From Faecalibacterium sp. HTF-F (GTDB lineage Bacteria > Bacillota > Clostridia > Oscillospirales > Ruminococcaceae): 64,000 nucleotides of DNA. The stretch's first letter is position 1; each line of letters begins with the position of its first letter. The notes under the pieces are model-generated. The model saw nothing but the letters and a program-made list of their open reading frames with translations. It was not told where the DNA came from and ran no database searches. Shown here piece after piece: positions 1-8,337 of the stretch. Both the position numbers and the translations under genes were made by a program. The stretch covers positions 186,001 to 250,000 of the forward strand of contig NZ_CP094473.1 in the NCBI RefSeq assembly GCF_023347535.1. Direction: 5' to 3'.

Positions 1-303
1 CCCATGGACGAAGCGCTGATTTTGTGCGCCGTCGATCTTTCGGGCCGCTGCACCCTGAACTGGGACGTCCATTGCAGAACCGAAAAGGTGGGCGATTTTG
101 ACGTGGAGTGCGCGAAGGAATTCTGGCTGGGCTTTGCCCGCAGCGTGCCTGCCACTGTCCACTTTGTACAATTTGCGGGAGAAAATACCCACCACATCCT
201 CGAGGCCTGCTTCAAGGGCGCAGGCCATGCACTGGGCGCGGCCGTGAAGATCGACGAAGCTCACAAGGACGAGATCCCTTCCACGAAAGGACTGCTGGTA
301 TGA
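1..303 (+). CDS. hisB: Imidazoleglycerol-phosphate dehydratase, C-terminal part
   Basis: The frame is open from the first base and ends at TGA 301-303, so the 5' part lies outside the window. The visible 100 residues begin with the PMDEAL segment typical of HisB and continue with the family's C-terminal half (LNW, HHILEACFKG, HALGAAVKID). HisB dehydrates imidazoleglycerol phosphate to imidazole acetol phosphate in histidine synthesis, in the cytoplasm. The stop overlaps the hisH start by four bases (ATGA), which suggests translational coupling. The remaining his genes follow on the same strand. Identification rests on motifs and on operon order; the N-terminal half cannot be judged. Confidence 0.93.
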   Translation, partial: PMDEALILCAVDLSGRCTLNWDVHCRTEKVGDFDVECAKEFWLGFARSVPATVHFVQFAGENTHHILEACFKGAGHALGAAVKIDEAHKDEIPSTKGLLV

Positions 304-908
304 TCGCAATTATCGATTACGGCGTGGGCAACCTGTTCAGCCTGAAGTCCAGCCTGAAGCAGCTGGGGCTGGAAGCCGGTGTGACTGCGGACGCGGACAC
401 CATCCGCAAAGCCGACCGGCTCATCCTGCCGGGTGTGGGCGCTTTTGCCGACGCCATGGCAAAGCTGGAGGCAACAGGTCTTGTGCCGGTCATGAAAGAA
501 GAAGCCGAAAAGAAGCCGCTGCTGGGCATCTGCCTCGGGATGCAGCTGCTGTTTGAAAAGAGCTACGAGTACGGTGAGCATGAAGGCCTTGGCTTTGTGA
601 AGGGCGAGGTCTGCCCGCTGGAGCCCGACCTTGCGGACAAGAGCCTGAAGGTGCCGCAGATCGGCTGGAACGCCTTGCACATTGTAAAGGACGACCCTCT
701 GTTCAAGTACATCCGTGAGGGCGAATACGTCTATTACGTCCACAGTTACTACGGCAAGAAATGTACGGAGAGTACACTGGCTGTGAGCGATTATTCCATT
801 CCGGTCACCGGTGCGGTGCGGGCAGGCAGGGTGTACGGCACCCAGTTCCACCCGGAAAAGAGCGGCGACACCGGACTGCGGATCTTGAAGGCGTTTTCTG
901 AATTGTGA
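300..908 (+). CDS. hisH: Imidazole glycerol phosphate synthase, glutamine amidotransferase subunit
   Basis: This 202-residue protein is the glutaminase half of IGP synthase. It supplies ammonia to HisF, which closes the imidazole ring and releases AICAR. The class I amidotransferase triad is visible: Cys78 in GICLGMQ, His184 and Glu186 in QFHPEK. The N-terminus (MIAIIDYGVGN) is typical of HisH. I chose the ATG at 300 because it overlaps the hisB stop and gives the family's usual length; the frame stays open further upstream, but that stretch is only antisense or out-of-frame hisB sequence. hisA and hisF follow, after a 194-base gap filled by dispersed repeats. Confidence 0.97.
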   Translation: MIAIIDYGVGNLFSLKSSLKQLGLEAGVTADADTIRKADRLILPGVGAFADAMAKLEATGLVPVMKEEAEKKPLLGICLGMQLLFEKSYEYGEHEGLGFVKGEVCPLEPDLADKSLKVPQIGWNALHIVKDDPLFKYIREGEYVYYVHSYYGKKCTESTLAVSDYSIPVTGAVRAGRVYGTQFHPEKSGDTGLRILKAFSEL

Positions 909-909
909 G

Positions 910-1101
910 GCGGCTTGCCCTCTCAGTCAAAACCTGACGGTTTTGCCAGCTCCCAAAGTGGGAGTCTTTGGCAGAGCAAGATGATTTTAAATGCCCTCCG
1001 CTTGCGCTCTGGGCATATTCAGCGGAAAACTATTTTTAATTTCGCGTTTGTCGCGGCCTGCGGGCCGCTCCAAACGCATTTTCACGAGAGGGGTCATAAT
1101 G
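910..1101 (+). repeat. Composite dispersed repeat (A-type then B-type) between hisH and hisA
   Basis: No gene is seen here. The first part (about 910-980) is an A-type unit beginning CCCTCTCAGTC, with a short hairpin around the GGGAG motif. The second part (about 985-1101) is a B-type unit: a purine-rich segment containing GCATATTCAGCGGAAAA, then a hairpin core at about 1044-1077 (arms GCGTTTG/CAAACGC with an inner GCGGCC/GGCCGC), then TTTTCACGAGAGGGGTC. Related B units lie at 42955-43090 and, inverted, at 61740-61865. The 3' edge GAGGGG sits about seven bases before the hisA ATG, so the repeat appears to supply that gene's ribosome binding site. Confidence 0.8.
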
Positions 1102-1102
1102 T

Positions 1103-1822
1103 ATGCAGCTATTTCCAGCCATTGACCTGCGGGGCGGCAAAGTGGTGCGTCTGACGCAGGGCGATTACGACCGCATGACCGTCTATGGTGAGGACCCCTG
1201 CGCACAGGCGCGGGAGTTCCTTGCAGCGGGGGCCAAAAATCTGCACGTCGTCGATCTGGACGGCGCAAAGGACGGCACCCTTTCCAACTACGATACCATT
1301 GCCGCGCTGGCAAAGCAGGGCGGTTTGTACATTGAGGTGGGCGGCGGCATCCGCACCGAGGAACGCATTGAAACATACCTCTCCCTCGGCGTGGGCCGCT
1401 GCATTCTGGGCAGCGTGGCGGTGACGGATTTTGACTTTACCGCTCGGATGCTGCAGAAATACGGCGATAAAATTGCCGTGGGTGTGGACGCCAAGGACGG
1501 CTATGTGGCCATCCATGGCTGGAAGGAGGTAAGCCGGGAGCCGGGCGTGGACTTCTGCAGGCGTCTGGCCGACGCCGGATGCACCGCCATCATCTACACG
1601 GACATTGCCTGCGACGGTGCCATGAAGGGCACCAATCTGGGCCTGTACCGCCAGCTGGCAGAGGAAGTGCCCGGCGTAGCCTTTACGGCCAGCGGCGGCA
1701 TCTCGTCCGAAGCAGAGCTTCTGGAACTGAAAAAAATGGGCACTGCCGCTGCCATTTTGGGCAAGAGTCTGTACACCGGCGCACTGGACCTTGCGCGCTG
1801 CGTGCAGCTGGTGCAGGAGTGA
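1103..1822 (+). CDS. hisA: Phosphoribosylformimino-5-aminoimidazole carboxamide ribotide isomerase
   Basis: This 239-residue (beta/alpha)8 enzyme isomerises ProFAR to PRFAR, the substrate of HisF/HisH. The start MQLFPAIDLRGGKVVR carries the first catalytic Asp (Asp8), and the C-terminal half keeps the phosphate-binding glycine motifs (GGGIRTEE, ASGGISS) and YTDIACDGAMKG with the second catalytic Asp. Length fits the family. The ATG at 1103 was chosen over an overlapping ATG at 1099 because it is in frame. The Shine-Dalgarno-like GAGGGG belongs to the upstream repeat. hisF starts 17 bases after the stop. Confidence 0.97.
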   Translation: MQLFPAIDLRGGKVVRLTQGDYDRMTVYGEDPCAQAREFLAAGAKNLHVVDLDGAKDGTLSNYDTIAALAKQGGLYIEVGGGIRTEERIETYLSLGVGRCILGSVAVTDFDFTARMLQKYGDKIAVGVDAKDGYVAIHGWKEVSREPGVDFCRRLADAGCTAIIYTDIACDGAMKGTNLGLYRQLAEEVPGVAFTASGGISSEAELLELKKMGTAAAILGKSLYTGALDLARCVQLVQE

Positions 1823-1838
1823 ACGGAGGGGGAACGAC

Positions 1839-2594
1839 ATGATCACCAAACGCATTATTCCCTGTCTTGATGTGCGCAATGGCCGCGTGGTCAAGGGCAC
1901 GAACTTTGAAGGCATCCGGGATGTGGCCGACCCGGTGGAAATGGCCCGCATGTACAACGCTGCCGGTGCCGACGAGCTGGTGTTCTACGATATCACCGCC
2001 AGCTTTGAGGGCCGGGCACTGTTTACGGATATCCTGACCCGCGTCGCCAGCGAAATTTTTATCCCGCTCACGGTGGGCGGCGGCATCAATACGCTGGAAG
2101 ACTTCGACCGGGTGCTCAAGTGCGGTGCGGACAAGGTCAGCGTCAACTCGGGCGCATTGAAGGATCCCGGCCTTATCCCGGCGGCGGCACAGCGCTACGG
2201 CAACCAGTGTGTGGTGCTTTCTGCCGATGTAAAGCGGGTGGACGGCCAGTTCCGGGTGTTCGCCAAGGGCGGGCGCGAGGATACCGGCCGGGATGCACTG
2301 GACTGGATCAGCTGGTGCGTGGACCACGGCGCGGGCGAGATCTGCCTGAACAGCATCGATACCGACGGCGTGCGCAGCGGCTTCGACCTTGAGATGCTGG
2401 ATGCAGTTGCGGCGCGGGTGAACGTGCCCATCATTGCCAGCGGCGGCGCAGGCAAAAAGGAAGACTTTCTGGAGCTGTTCCACCACAAGGGCATCGATGC
2501 AGGTCTTGCCGCGGGCATCTTCCACCAGAAGCTGCTGACCATCCGGGATCTGAAGGAATACCTCAACGCAAACGGCGTGGAGATGCGGCTGTAA
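1839..2594 (+). CDS. hisF: Imidazole glycerol phosphate synthase, cyclase subunit
   Basis: This 251-residue (beta/alpha)8 barrel is the cyclase half of IGP synthase and works with HisH. The first catalytic Asp is in IIPCLDVRNGRVVKG (Asp11) and the second in LNSIDTDGVRSG; the phosphate-binding GGGIN and ASGGAG loops are present. The ATG at 1839 follows a GGAGGGGG ribosome binding site; the frame is open upstream, but the family start is MITKRIIP. After the stop there is a short hairpin (about 2597-2620, GCCGGGG/CCCCGGC) without a T-run. Confidence 0.97.
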   Translation: MITKRIIPCLDVRNGRVVKGTNFEGIRDVADPVEMARMYNAAGADELVFYDITASFEGRALFTDILTRVASEIFIPLTVGGGINTLEDFDRVLKCGADKVSVNSGALKDPGLIPAAAQRYGNQCVVLSADVKRVDGQFRVFAKGGREDTGRDALDWISWCVDHGAGEICLNSIDTDGVRSGFDLEMLDAVAARVNVPIIASGGAGKKEDFLELFHHKGIDAGLAAGIFHQKLLTIRDLKEYLNANGVEMRL

Positions 2595-2733
2595 CGCCGG
2601 GGTATTTCTCCCCGGCGCGGGGAAAAGCCGTAACGCGAAACTGGATTTCCGCAAAAACAACCCGCAAACTCTTGCGTTTGCGCACCGAATACGCTAAACT
2701 AGTAATATCCCCATCCGGGGAGGGAGAACCGTT

Positions 2734-3369
2734 ATGAATCTGAAATTTGATGAAAAGGGCCTGATCCCTGCCATCGTGCAGGACCACTACACCAAAGAGG
2801 TGCTCACCCTCGCATACATGAACGCCGAGACGCTGGCACTCACCATCGCCGAGGGCCGCACTGTGTTCTGGAGCCGCAGCCGTCAGGAGATCTGGCGCAA
2901 GGGCGAGACCAGCGGCAATGTGCAGCGGGTGGTGTCCATCACCGCCGACTGCGACGCAGATGCTCTGGTGGTGGAAGTGGTCAAATCCGGCCCTGCCTGC
3001 CACACTGGCGCCGAGAGCTGCTTCTTCAACGAAGTATACGTCTCGCCGGAGCTGAAGCAGTTCAGCTGGCAGGGCCTGTACGAGCTCATCAAGGGCCGCA
3101 AGACCGATCCGCAGGAGGGCAGCTATACCACCTACCTGTTTGAGAAGGGCAAGGAGAAGATCCTGAAAAAGGTGGGCGAAGAGTGCACCGAGGTCATTAT
3201 TGCGGGCGAAAAAGAGGATAAGGAAGAAACCGTTTACGAGATCAGCGATCTTGCCTACCATGTTCTGGTGCTGATGGTCAGCGCCGGCATCACGGTGGAG
3301 GATGTGACCCGTGAACTGGAAAAACGTCACGTCATTGACCACAAGGTCAAACAGGAAAGGATGCAGTGA
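2734..3369 (+). CDS. hisIE: Bifunctional phosphoribosyl-AMP cyclohydrolase / phosphoribosyl-ATP pyrophosphatase
   Basis: This is a 211-residue fusion of the two early histidine enzymes. Residues 1 to about 105 are HisI (cyclohydrolase), with metal-binding DCDAD at 72-76 and PACHTG at 87-92. Residues from about 115 to the end are HisE (PRATP pyrophosphohydrolase), with the helical EEVGEE-like region ([15 protein letters not shown]) and [15 protein letters not shown] ribosome binding site precedes the ATG. The 139-base gap before it has a small hairpin (CCCC/GGGG) just upstream of the ribosome binding site; I see no convincing promoter, so it may be cotranscribed with hisF. Confidence 0.96.
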   Translation: MNLKFDEKGLIPAIVQDHYTKEVLTLAYMNAETLALTIAEGRTVFWSRSRQEIWRKGETSGNVQRVVSITADCDADALVVEVVKSGPACHTGAESCFFNEVYVSPELKQFSWQGLYELIKGRKTDPQEGSYTTYLFEKGKEKILKKVGEECTEVIIAGEKEDKEETVYEISDLAYHVLVLMVSAGITVEDVTRELEKRHVIDHKVKQERMQ

Positions 3370-3376
3370 ATTATCT

Positions 3377-4201
3377 ATGGCAGATTATAAGAAGTCCAGT
3401 GTCCATTGCCACTCCACCATGTGCGATGGCAAAAATACCTTACAGGATATGGCAAGTGCTGCATGTGCGCAGGGCTTGACCACGCTGGGCTTCACCGGCC
3501 ATAGCTACACCCAGCGCGACCGCGAATACTGCATGAGCCCCAGCCGTACCGCCCAGTACAAGGCCACCATCGCAAAGCTCAAGGCCGAATACAGGGGCAA
3601 GGTGGATATCCTGTGCGGCATCGAGTGGGACATCCTGAGCGAGGACAAGCGCACCGGCTACGATTACTGGATCGGCAGCGCACACCACCTGTACGGCAAG
3701 AACACCGGCAAGTATTATGAGATCGACTTCCGTCCGCAGGACCTGTGGGACTGCATCAACGACGACTTTGACGCAGATCCGCTGGCCGCAGTGGAAGCCT
3801 ACTTTGCCGAGGTGGAAAAGGTGGCTGCCCTCAAGCCGGATATTCTGGCCCACATCGACCTGATCAAGAAGCTGAATGCCAACGGCGAGTTCTTCGACGA
3901 AGAGTCGCCCCGCTACAAGGCCGCTGCCCTCAAGGCCCTGCAGGCCGCAAAGGCGAACGACTGCCTGCTGGAAGTGAACACCGGCAGTGTGTACCGCGGC
4001 TACCGCAAGGACTTCTACCCCGGCCCGTGGCTGCTGGGCGAGTGGCAGAAGATGGGCGGCAAGGTCATCATCACCTCGGACTCTCACGACATTAACAGCC
4101 TGACCTTCGGCTTTGACGAAGCTGCCGCCGCCATCAAGGCAGCAGGTTTTACCAGTGTGCAGGTGCTCACTGGTAACGGTTTTGAGACGCAGGAGCTGTA
4201 A
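3377..4201 (+). CDS. hisK: PHP-family histidinol-phosphatase
   Basis: This 274-residue protein of the PHP metal-dependent phosphatase superfamily probably removes phosphate from histidinol phosphate. The HxH metal motif is His10/His12 in SSVHCHSTMCDG, and further metal ligands lie in GIEWDI, ILAHIDLI and ITSDSHD near the C-terminus. The ATG at 3377 lies seven bases after the hisIE stop, preceded by AGGAAAGG. The frame is open further upstream inside hisIE, but homology to the family begins at MADYKKSSVH. Its position at the end of a his operon supports the assignment over other PHP phosphatases. Confidence 0.9.
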   Translation: MADYKKSSVHCHSTMCDGKNTLQDMASAACAQGLTTLGFTGHSYTQRDREYCMSPSRTAQYKATIAKLKAEYRGKVDILCGIEWDILSEDKRTGYDYWIGSAHHLYGKNTGKYYEIDFRPQDLWDCINDDFDADPLAAVEAYFAEVEKVAALKPDILAHIDLIKKLNANGEFFDEESPRYKAAALKALQAAKANDCLLEVNTGSVYRGYRKDFYPGPWLLGEWQKMGGKVIITSDSHDINSLTFGFDEAAAAIKAAGFTSVQVLTGNGFETQEL

Positions 4202-4206
4202 TTTTA

Positions 4207-4360
4207 TGGCACGGACTCCTTCCGTCACCTTCGGTGACACCTCCCTCTGAGAGGGAGGCATTGGCAAAACCAGAAACTTTACCGTCATGCCAAAGGCTCT
4301 CCCTTTGGGAGAGCTGTCGAGCGAATGCGAGACTGAGAGGGCGAGCCCGCAAAAAGATCG
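4207..4360. repeat. A-type dispersed repeat between hisK and the MATE gene
   Basis: This intergenic stretch contains CTCCCTCTGAGAGGGAGG, a TTTGGCAAAACC-like segment, GCTCTCCCTTTGGGAGAGC (a hairpin) and GACTGAGAGGG near the end. The same parts recur at 910-980, 5836-5966, 43120-43190 and 61690-61745. No ORF with a ribosome binding site is present. The 4361-4464 remainder holds a possible promoter for the downstream gene (TTATAAT at about 4444-4450). Confidence 0.75.
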
Positions 4361-4464
4361 ATCATCTGCAATGCCTTTTCCTGTTTTTTATAAATCGGGA
4401 AGGGATTGCAGATGTTTTGTTTTGTGTACAGATATCTTAAAAGTTATAATTTTGGAGGAACCCT

Positions 4465-5835
4465 ATGACCCACGCGCAGCCCCAAAAGAAAAGTTTATGG
4501 AACATGAATGTGGACCTGATGCACGGGCCTATTTTTAAAAGCCTGCTGCTCTTCATGCTGCCCATTCTGGTTTCCAATCTGTTCCAGCAGCTCTACAACA
4601 CGGTGGATACCATGATCGTGGGCAATGTGCTGGGCGACACGGCCCTTGCCGCCATTGGCTCCTGCGGCTCCATCTACGAGCTTCTGGTGGGTTTTGGCAT
4701 CGGCATCGGCAACGGCCTTGCCATCGTTGCGGCGCGCTCCTACGGCGCACAGGACGAAGACCTGCTCAAGCGCACCGTGACCGGCTCCATCGTCATTGGG
4801 CTGATCGCATCGCTGGTCATCACGGCGGCGGGCTTTTTCGGGCTGCGTCCCCTGCTGCAGCTGCTGGACACCCCGGCAGAGATCCTGGAAGAAGCCTACA
4901 GCTACATCATCGTCATTGATCTTGGCGTGATCGTCATGTTCCTGTACAACCTGTGCGCCGGTCTGCTGCGCGCCATCGGCAACAGCGTGATGCCGCTGGT
5001 GTTCCTGCTCATCAGCTCGGCGCTGAACGTGGGGCTGGATCTGTGGTTCATTGCGGGTGTTGGCATGGGCGTGCGGGGCGCAGCGGTAGCAACGGTCATT
5101 GCACAGGGCATTTCGGTGGTGCTGTGCATCCTATATGTGCTGGCAAAGGTGCGCATCCTCATCCCGGAGAAAAAGCACCTTGCCGTGGGCTCCCACCTCT
5201 ATTGGGAGCTGTTCAGCCAGAGCATTTCCATGGGCCTGATGAGCAGCATCGTCTCGGCGGGCTCTGTGGTGCTGCAGTACGGCATCAACGGTCTGGGCAC
5301 CCTGACCATCGCAGGCCACACCGCCGCCCGTAAGCTGTTCGCCTTTACGGATATGCCGCTGATCTCCATGGCGAATGCAGGCTCTACCTTCGTCTCCCAG
5401 AACCGCGGCGCAAACCAGCCCGACCGTGTGCGCAGGGGAATGCGGCAGATGTATCTGTATTCCGTGGTGGTGACGATCGCGGCGGTCTTCCTGATGAAGT
5501 TTGGCGCGGAATGGATGGTGCGGCTCATCTCCGGCTCCACGGAGCCCATCGTGCTGGAAAACGGTGCGCGGTACCTGCTGTGGAACGCACCGTTCTATGC
5601 GGTGCTGGGGGTGCTGCTGTGCACCCGCTACGCGCTGCAGAGCCTTGGCCAGAAGGTCCTGCCGCTGTTCTCCAGCGTGATCGAGCTGGTGGGCAAGGTG
5701 ATCTTTGTGCTGGTGTTCATCCCGAAATTCCAGTACAATGCGGTCATTCTGTGCGAGCCCATCATCTGGTGCTTCATGGCGCTGTATCTGGTGCTGGTGT
5801 ATCTGCACGAGCCCTTTGTGTTCCCGAAAAAATAA
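4465..5835 (+). CDS. MATE family efflux transporter
   Basis: This 456-residue polytopic membrane protein has about twelve hydrophobic segments and belongs to the multidrug and toxin extrusion family, which exports organic cations or drugs using a Na+ or H+ gradient. The N-terminal GPIFKSLLLFMLPILVSN and the QLYNTVDTMIVG segment are typical of clostridial MATE proteins, as is the internal two-fold repeat. A GGAGG ribosome binding site precedes the ATG at 4465. The substrate cannot be told from sequence. Terminator hairpins lie directly downstream in an A-type repeat. Confidence 0.92.
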   Translation: MTHAQPQKKSLWNMNVDLMHGPIFKSLLLFMLPILVSNLFQQLYNTVDTMIVGNVLGDTALAAIGSCGSIYELLVGFGIGIGNGLAIVAARSYGAQDEDLLKRTVTGSIVIGLIASLVITAAGFFGLRPLLQLLDTPAEILEEAYSYIIVIDLGVIVMFLYNLCAGLLRAIGNSVMPLVFLLISSALNVGLDLWFIAGVGMGVRGAAVATVIAQGISVVLCILYVLAKVRILIPEKKHLAVGSHLYWELFSQSISMGLMSSIVSAGSVVLQYGINGLGTLTIAGHTAARKLFAFTDMPLISMANAGSTFVSQNRGANQPDRVRRGMRQMYLYSVVVTIAAVFLMKFGAEWMVRLISGSTEPIVLENGARYLLWNAPFYAVLGVLLCTRYALQSLGQKVLPLFSSVIELVGKVIFVLVFIPKFQYNAVILCEPIIWCFMALYLVLVYLHEPFVFPKK

Positions 5836-5966
5836 CCCTCTCAGTCATCGCTGCGCGATGCCAGCTCTCCCGAAAGGGAGAGCTTTTTGCATTTTACGGG
5901 AAGCACAAAGAAAGCTCCCCCTTTCGGGGGAGCTGGATGCGAACAAAGTGAGCAGACTGAGAGGGG
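5836..5966. repeat. A-type repeat acting as a double terminator
   Basis: The unit begins CCCTCTCAGTC and ends GACTGAGAGGG, so its ends are inverted repeats. Inside are two hairpins. AGCTCTCCC-GAAA-GGGAGAGCT at 5863-5884 is followed by five T on the plus strand and would terminate the MATE transcript. AGCTCCCCC-TTTC-GGGGGAGCT at about 5914-5936 has its T-run on the minus strand and would terminate the convergent gene at 5967-6602. The repeat therefore looks recruited as a bidirectional terminator. Confidence 0.8.
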
Positions 5967-6602
5967 TTACAGCGCCGAATAGCCAAAGCTGTTCACCAGC
6001 GCATCGATGTGCTGGCCGGCCTTGCACATGGGGCAGTCGCGGCTGTCGAAGCTGGCGTAGTCCGGCAGGCTGGAGGGGTCGAAGATCGAGGTGACCTCAT
6101 AGCCCATGCACTCGTGGGTGGTGGCGAAGATGGCAGAAAGGCCCGCCACCATGCCGCCGTAGTAGTTCACGGCTTCCACAGCGGCCTGCACGGTGTAGCC
6201 GGTGGTGAGGGAAGCGGCCAGAATGAGCACATGCTTGCCCTTGACCATGGGGGCCAGATTGTCGCGCAGAATGATCTGGCTGCCGGTGGTGTACTCCGGT
6301 GTGATGACATAGATGGTCTGGTGGGCGTTCATGTTGGCAAAGCCGTCCTTGGTCAGCTCGTTGGCAAGGCAGGTGCCGATGACCTGCGTGCCGTCCAGAC
6401 AGAGCACGGTATCCACGATGGTACTGTGCTGGTAGGCGGAAACCAGCTCCTTTGCCACGGCTCTGGCCTCGGAAAGACGGGACTTCTGGGTAGTGACGTC
6501 GATGTAGTAGTTGATATGGCTGTGGCTGGTAGCAAAGTGGCCCTTTGCCACGCGCAGGAACAAGTCGCTTTTCTTGGTGGGAAGCTTTACCATGTTGATC
6601 AT
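5967..6602 (-). CDS. Phosphoribosyltransferase-like protein (orotate PRTase-like)
   Basis: This 211-residue protein resembles a clostridial group of type I phosphoribosyltransferase-fold proteins often labelled orotate phosphoribosyltransferase. The central region has VDTVLCLDGTQVIGTCLA, and the segment KGKHVLILAASLTTGYTV takes the place of the PRPP loop, but the usual acidic pair followed by TTG (VVEDVVTTG-type) is altered to LAASLTTG. A CPMCKAGQ motif near the C-terminus could bind metal. I chose the ATG at 6602 because GGAGT lies about nine bases upstream; an ATG at 6593 is the alternative. No pyrimidine gene is adjacent, so the substrate is uncertain. Confidence 0.65.
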   Translation of the reverse strand: MINMVKLPTKKSDLFLRVAKGHFATSHSHINYYIDVTTQKSRLSEARAVAKELVSAYQHSTIVDTVLCLDGTQVIGTCLANELTKDGFANMNAHQTIYVITPEYTTGSQIILRDNLAPMVKGKHVLILAASLTTGYTVQAAVEAVNYYGGMVAGLSAIFATTHECMGYEVTSIFDPSSLPDYASFDSRDCPMCKAGQHIDALVNSFGYSAL

Positions 6603-6785
6603 CGAAACAGCACTCCTTTTTTCAGGTTCTTCGGGTCGCCCCTCAAATGCAAAAAGCACCGCATCCCTGCGATGCTCTTTCACGTTTTTATATCCCTATT
6701 GTACCGAAAAAAGGCCCTGTGCACAAGGCACAAAACAACTAAAAAGCCTTGGCTGTTTTACAGCATAACTTCCAAAAACTGGGAT

Positions 6786-6817
6786 ACAAAAAGGCCCGCA
6801 CCTTGCGGGTGCGGGCC
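6786..6817 (-). terminator. Intrinsic terminator of the secreted protein gene at 6837
   Basis: On the minus strand a 10-bp GC stem (GGCCCGCACC / GGTGCGGGCC, five-base loop) is followed by TTTTTG. It lies 20 bases after the stop of the 6837-7436 gene. Confidence 0.85.
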
Positions 6818-6836
6818 ATAACACTGCCGAGAAAAA

Positions 6837-7436
6837 TTACAGGCCAAAGAGGCAGCTGATATCCCAGGTTGCGTAGACATCGCTGTAGGTATCGTTCTGC
6901 GCGCCCAGAGCGTTGTGGCGGGGGAAGTAACGGACTTCCACCTTCGTTGCACCGGTGAAATCAATACCCGTGACGGTGATAAAGGGATTGTACGGTGTTT
7001 CCACCTTCATGCCTGCTGCACCGCCATTATCGGTGATATGAACCTTGGCAGGGGTAGTAGTATCACCAAAGTCAGAGCCGTCCGTATAGCTCTTAATACC
7101 GTCAGTGGTGGTCACATCAATCTGATAAGAATAGTTCTTGCAGGAGCAACCCTGAGAAACAGCATAGTGTTCAAAAGGCAGAATCAGAGTTTGAGTGTTA
7201 GAGTCATACGTGGCACCAGTCTTCAGGATCTGGTGATCCTCTGTGCCGCCAAAGCCCAAAATGCCGCCGGACTTGCCGCCGAAGGTCAGCTTGCAGTCCT
7301 CACCTTTATAGGTGCCGTAGGGGCGGTTGGGGTTGGAGAAGCTGCCACATCCGGTGAACATGCTGGAGCCGGCAACGGCAACTGCTGCAACAGCAGAGTA
7401 CTTCATAAAATCACGGCGGGAGAATGTATAAGACAT
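6837..7436 (-). CDS. Secreted twin-arginine signal lipoprotein, function unknown
   Basis: This 199-residue protein has a twin-arginine signal (SRRDFMKYSAVAAVAVAG) ending in a lipobox-like FTGC, so it may be exported folded by Tat and lipid-anchored. The mature part has GTYKGEDCKLTFGG, a Cys pair in SQGCSCKNYSY and a Ser/Thr-rich beta-type sequence; I do not recognise the family. The start at 7436 follows AGGAGGAATTATT; the frame is open upstream but has no ribosome binding site. Two other Tat-signal proteins lie nearby on either strand (7601-8215 and 10170-10775), suggesting a local family of secreted products. Confidence 0.75.
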   Translation of the reverse strand: MSYTFSRRDFMKYSAVAAVAVAGSSMFTGCGSFSNPNRPYGTYKGEDCKLTFGGKSGGILGFGGTEDHQILKTGATYDSNTQTLILPFEHYAVSQGCSCKNYSYQIDVTTTDGIKSYTDGSDFGDTTTPAKVHITDNGGAAGMKVETPYNPFITVTGIDFTGATKVEVRYFPRHNALGAQNDTYSDVYATWDISCLFGL

Positions 7437-7600
7437 AATAATTCCTCCTTTGAATAAAAGATCATAATAAAGCCTTGCGGCGTTACCTATAAAATAGGCG
7501 AAAACGGGGCAAAAGTCAATGCTTTTGGCAAAATAAAAGTATGAAAATTTGAGCAGCAACGTACATTCCGGACGAAATTTCGTCCCGGAAAACCGTTCTC

Positions 7601-8215
7601 TCAGGCGCGGGTCATGTCGGCGGCGGTCATGTTGAAGGTGATGGTCTTATCCGCCACAAAGGTGGGCATGTAGGTGATCTGCAGGTTCTGCCAGCCCTTG
7701 GGGACCATCAGCATCAGCTGCAGATAGCCGCTGCCCTGCGGGGGCAGGTTGGTGGACTCGGAGAAGGTCTGGGAGTTGGAGTTGTACAGCGAGATGTTGG
7801 CACCGCACTCCACACCCTGACCGTCGCAGGAAGCGGCAAAGTCGGTGGAAGCAGCAGCCAGTGCGTGGAAGTTGGCGTCCACGTTCTCCTGCGGGGGCAC
7901 AGGGTAAGCGGCGTTGATCTCGGCCAGATTCTGTGCGCCGATGTTGAAGGTCTGGTTCTTGGTGCGGTTGACCACAGTGACCAGCACGGCGATATATTCA
8001 TAACCCTCCTGTGCGGGAGCGGTATCGATGCGGAACAGGCTGGTCAGCATCACGCCAAGGCCATTCCAGTTGCTGACCTTATCGCCGACCTTGACATCCA
8101 CGATGGTGTCACCGCCACTCTGCTGGCAGCCGCCCAGCAGGCCTGCTGCACCCAGAGCAACAGCGGATGCGCCGGTGCACTTGAGGAACGTACGGCGGGA
8201 AATGGGATTCGACAT
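7601..8215 (-). CDS. Tat-exported lipoprotein (DUF4352-like)
   Basis: This 204-residue protein starts with the twin-arginine motif SRRTFLK, a hydrophobic stretch and the lipobox LLGGC. The mature domain has the layout of DUF4352-type immunoglobulin-like lipoproteins: YEYIAVLVTVVNRTKNQTFNI, then a C-terminal MVPKGWQNLQITYMPTF. It is clearly paralogous to the protein at 10170-10775, which shares SRRSFLKCAG, the 'VPESWQTLELTYHPDF' segment and overall length. An AAGGAGGA ribosome binding site precedes the start. Role unknown; it could bind a ligand or a cell-wall component at the surface. Confidence 0.7.
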   Translation of the reverse strand: MSNPISRRTFLKCTGASAVALGAAGLLGGCQQSGGDTIVDVKVGDKVSNWNGLGVMLTSLFRIDTAPAQEGYEYIAVLVTVVNRTKNQTFNIGAQNLAEINAAYPVPPQENVDANFHALAAASTDFAASCDGQGVECGANISLYNSNSQTFSESTNLPPQGSGYLQLMLMVPKGWQNLQITYMPTFVADKTITFNMTAADMTRA

Positions 8216-8337
8216 AAAGAGATCCTCCTTATCGATCGGAAAAAACGTATTCCAGAATATTCTAATTTGTTTATACCCTTTCTGCCCGCAAGATGCAAGG
8301 GTTTCGGGGCTGAATTTACAGCTTTTTCACAGGAATA

